A stretch of 64,000 bases of DNA from Sialis fuliginosa. Lineage: Eukaryota > Arthropoda > Insecta > Megaloptera > Sialidae. A program made the position numbers and the translations under genes. The stretch covers positions 13,549,001 to 13,613,000 of the forward strand of contig OY540813.1 of the NCBI GenBank assembly GCA_961205875.1, given 5' to 3'. Under the pieces are notes generated by a model, which worked only from the letters and a program-made list of their open reading frames with translations, was not told the DNA's origin and searched no databases. Positions 61,530-64,000 of the stretch are shown in pieces (position 1 is the stretch's first letter; each line of letters begins with the position of its first letter).

Positions 61530-61990
61530 CATTTCTATTGCACACCCCAAGCAAGCTCTGTTTGGAGTGTGTTCTACTCTCGCCCTAATTTTTTTTTTCG
61601 TATGTACATTGATAAAATTAGCATTATATCTTAAATTTCTTTGAACCCACTTAAAAGTCTCCATATTTACGTAGTTTAATATCGATTGGTTTTAATTTCA
61701 TGTTATAAAAATATAAACAAAGTTCAATTTACCGAGAAATTGAAATTTTTAAGTGATGCAACACACTACAGGTCGCAAAACGTAATAAATCAACAGCATT
61801 CCTTTTTAATTAACATCATCTATTATCAGAATATAGAACTCTATTAAAATCAGCCAAATCGGATAGCAGAAGTAAGGAAATTTGCAGTTTATGTTAAGAA
61901 AAAATAGAATTTTTACGACGAAAAATTATTATTTCGCACATTGGATGTGGCCTACAAACTATCAGTTAGATAGAACAAATTTGGAATGAA
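61530..61990 (-). repeat. Dispersed 450-bp repeat, copy B (inverted partner at 41150-41622)
   Basis: Contains ccccaagcaagctctgtttg, aatatcgattggttttaatt, tatagaactctattaaaatc and agccaaatcggatagcagaa, matching the reverse complement of copy A in order. Confidence 0.75.
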
Positions 61991-62525
61991 GCTGCCATAT
62001 ATTTTCATACTAGACCTAACTAGGAACAATAAACGTAAAATCAATGAGTCTGATCTAACCTAGAACGTTAAACTGTATCCTCTGTAGTTATACTACTGGT
62101 ATTCTCGACAGGTATTTAATGCGATGACAATAGATCCTGCCTATGACTCGCAGATAACACTAATTGGAATATTTCACAGCAAATTTACATGCTCCGCCAA
62201 GTATGTAAGTGAACTTATATAAACGCAATGCAAAAAAATGTTATTATGATGATACTTCATGCATATATTGCACATGTACAATGTAATTTGAATTTCGTTT
62301 TTATTATTGTCAAAAATAACGTTAATATAATTATTATATCGTGTACTTTATATTCTGCAGTGAGCAATTATAATAAAAGTGTTAACGTGTCTACATAAAC
62401 TGTAACTTTATTAGAGATAATTATAGTGATTAAAAAAAACTAATATTCATAAGAATAAATGAGAGTATCAAAATAAAAATTGGATTTGCTAAATGTATGC
62501 GGAGGTAAAAGAAAAATATACTTTA

Positions 62526-62707
62526 ATGCCCGGTATTATAAAGAATTTTCTTGAGTTCTGCCAAGTGTACCTCATAAAATGTTTACATTATTATACATTT
62601 ATTACCACTGTTTTAAAATATCGAGCAATTTCATAACAATTTGACTCCTGGAAGATAGCGTTAGCATGAAACAAATTTGCGTGTAAATTATTTATAATAC
62701 CGGGCAT
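62526..62707. mobile_element. MITE with ATGCCCGGTATTATAAAG ends (182 bp)
   Basis: The left end atgcccggtattataaagaa and the right end ttatttataataccgggcat are inverted repeats. The interior (ttaccactgttttaaaatat, cgagcaatttcataacaatt) is the reverse complement of part of 24221-24487, which defines a family. Confidence 0.85.
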
Positions 62708-64000
62708 AAGAGGGGTTGTCAGATCTCAAGTTTATACGTTTACGGATGTTGTACTGTATTTAAATGAATATCTCAATTTTCACATTCTTATTCAATGCAT
62801 AGCACATAGGTAAATTAATAACCAGTAAATTACCACATATAGACAAAGAACAAATTAGATTTCTTCCTTGGTTAATAAATATTAATTTAATCACTATATA
62901 TAAAATATAAGTTATTAATATCTACTTTATATAATACCTATACCTATCCATGCTATTGTATGCTTCATAACGGCTCGAATTAAAAAATGTACTGCATTGA
63001 TTATACGGTTGTAATTCAAATTAATATTAGATCTGTTTAAGAGTATAACTACTTGTATTGCGTTTATGCTGTTATCTTAGAAACCCGTTAATGCAGTGAG
63101 TTGATCAAGCATCGATTTCTCAGTCAACGCTCTGTTGCTCATTTTACAACAATCTCTAACCAAGGTCTGATCACAGATATCGTACTTTAGAAGTACCAGT
63201 AGGTGAATGGGGAGGGGGGGGGGAGACCGGGCACTTAACATTTAAATGATGATGTAGGGGGACAAGGGGCTTGTTGTAACAATTTTTAGAAAAAATATTC
63301 TAGTTTTATATCTATTTACTGCATTATATCAATAAGGAATAAAATCAAAATTATTAATATATATTTCACACCAGACATTTTCTTTAAAAAAATACCGTAC
63401 AACTTGCTTTGTCTTTGGGGCTAGATGTAACAGCCATAGGACAGGTAATAACAGTGAAAATAAAGTCAATTTTGATACATACATACATATTTTAACTTTA
63501 ATTTTGTTATTTTTGGCAACCAACATAACACTTTAAATTATCTGTAATATTTATCATTGAAACTAAAACAAACTTTTACAAATGATGTCGCTTCTGGTGT
63601 CGTAAGAGACAATTGAGGGTGCCTGGGCATAAAATTTTGGAACCAGTCCGGACCAGCCATACTATTTTTATGCCAAGAAGGAGGGATAATTTTTTTATTT
63701 AAGTAGCGCAGCACATTGGTAAGCTAATTTTCTTACTTCGATTGGAAGTAACCCAACTTTCCTCTTCAGTAGTGAAAACTAATCTTAAACTAAATAAGAG
63801 TTGTCGCTTTTCATCGATTAGTTAAGTACAAAACATTTTTTTAATCAAAATAAAGTACTGAATATTTCATATTCTCACAGTTAATTCCTAGCTGTTTTAT
63901 GAAAATAGTTGTTTTGTCTTTTTTAGTATAGTTTATAATATTACGTGCATTGAGAAATCAGAAATACAAACTTGTAGTACTAATTGTATAGTAGTAACAA
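62708..64000. other. Gene-free AT-rich interval
   Basis: Contains a 10-base poly-G run (63214-63223, next to more G) and, at about 63590-63620, ggtgtcgtaagagacaattg, a motif I associate with insect LINE open frames (RTE/Jockey-like), possibly continuing off the window. No credible exon. Confidence 0.4.

Noticed and set aside
1..64000. CRISPR arrays, operons, bacterial promoters or riboswitches
   Set aside because: The window is eukaryotic; no regularly spaced repeats with unique spacers and no bacterial gene organisation were seen.

Overview
The window looks like AT-rich (roughly 70% A+T by eye) intronic and intergenic DNA from an arthropod, most likely an insect. The evidence is a split gene with GT-AG introns, an arthropod-type secreted protein, many hAT and Tc1/mariner-type transposon remnants, and numerous palindromic miniature elements (MITEs). 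Nothing looks bacterial: there are no operons, no tight coding density, and almost every open frame over 60 codons is a chance frame or lies in a repeat. A hemipteran is possible, but I cannot fix the species. All family names come from reading the sequence, not from a search.

Left end (1-8.1 kb): the only well supported gene runs on the minus strand and leaves the window at position 1. One long exon (1421 down to 1, 473 codons without a stop) encodes an extracellular, Ser/Thr/Pro-rich protein resembling the arthropod DUF4758/mucin-like group. A 48-base microexon (3100-3053) joins it in exact phase and adds a furin-type Lys-Arg site. A tentative first coding exon (7951-7846) could supply a signal peptide, downstream of a GC-richer promoter-like patch (7905-8080). 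The introns hold a 13-bp minisatellite and a 1-kb inverted-repeat transposon nested in an older repeat.

8-64 kb: no confident protein-coding exon. This is either a gene desert or, if the same gene has distal 5' exons, a very long first intron. Minus-strand sites where an acceptor abuts a donor (junctions at 38079/38080 and 9785/9786) are the kind of site used for recursive splicing. GC-rich islands at 44.4-44.6 kb and 51.97-52.2 kb could be distal promoters or untranslated exons. A CRE/E2F/CCAAT-like cluster lies at 27.28-27.32 kb and a CpG-richer patch at 54.9-55.2 kb.

Mobile elements dominate. Four non-autonomous hAT elements have near-perfect 8-bp target duplications (21257-21553, 29667-30246, 36576-36794, 45690-45885), and two more are likely (27041-27230, 37671-37888). 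There is a 744-bp near-perfect palindrome (35318-36061), a run of MITEs at 43.3-45.9 kb around the 44.5-kb GC island, a family with CCGGTATTATAAAG ends in at least five places, a 0.7-kb ACAGGGTGGTCC element with a half copy 28 kb away, a TTAA-bounded element, several dispersed repeat pairs, and a broken Tc1/mariner-like transposase N-terminus at 57.9 kb. Long pure G or C runs (10-18 bases) punctuate the otherwise AT-rich DNA.
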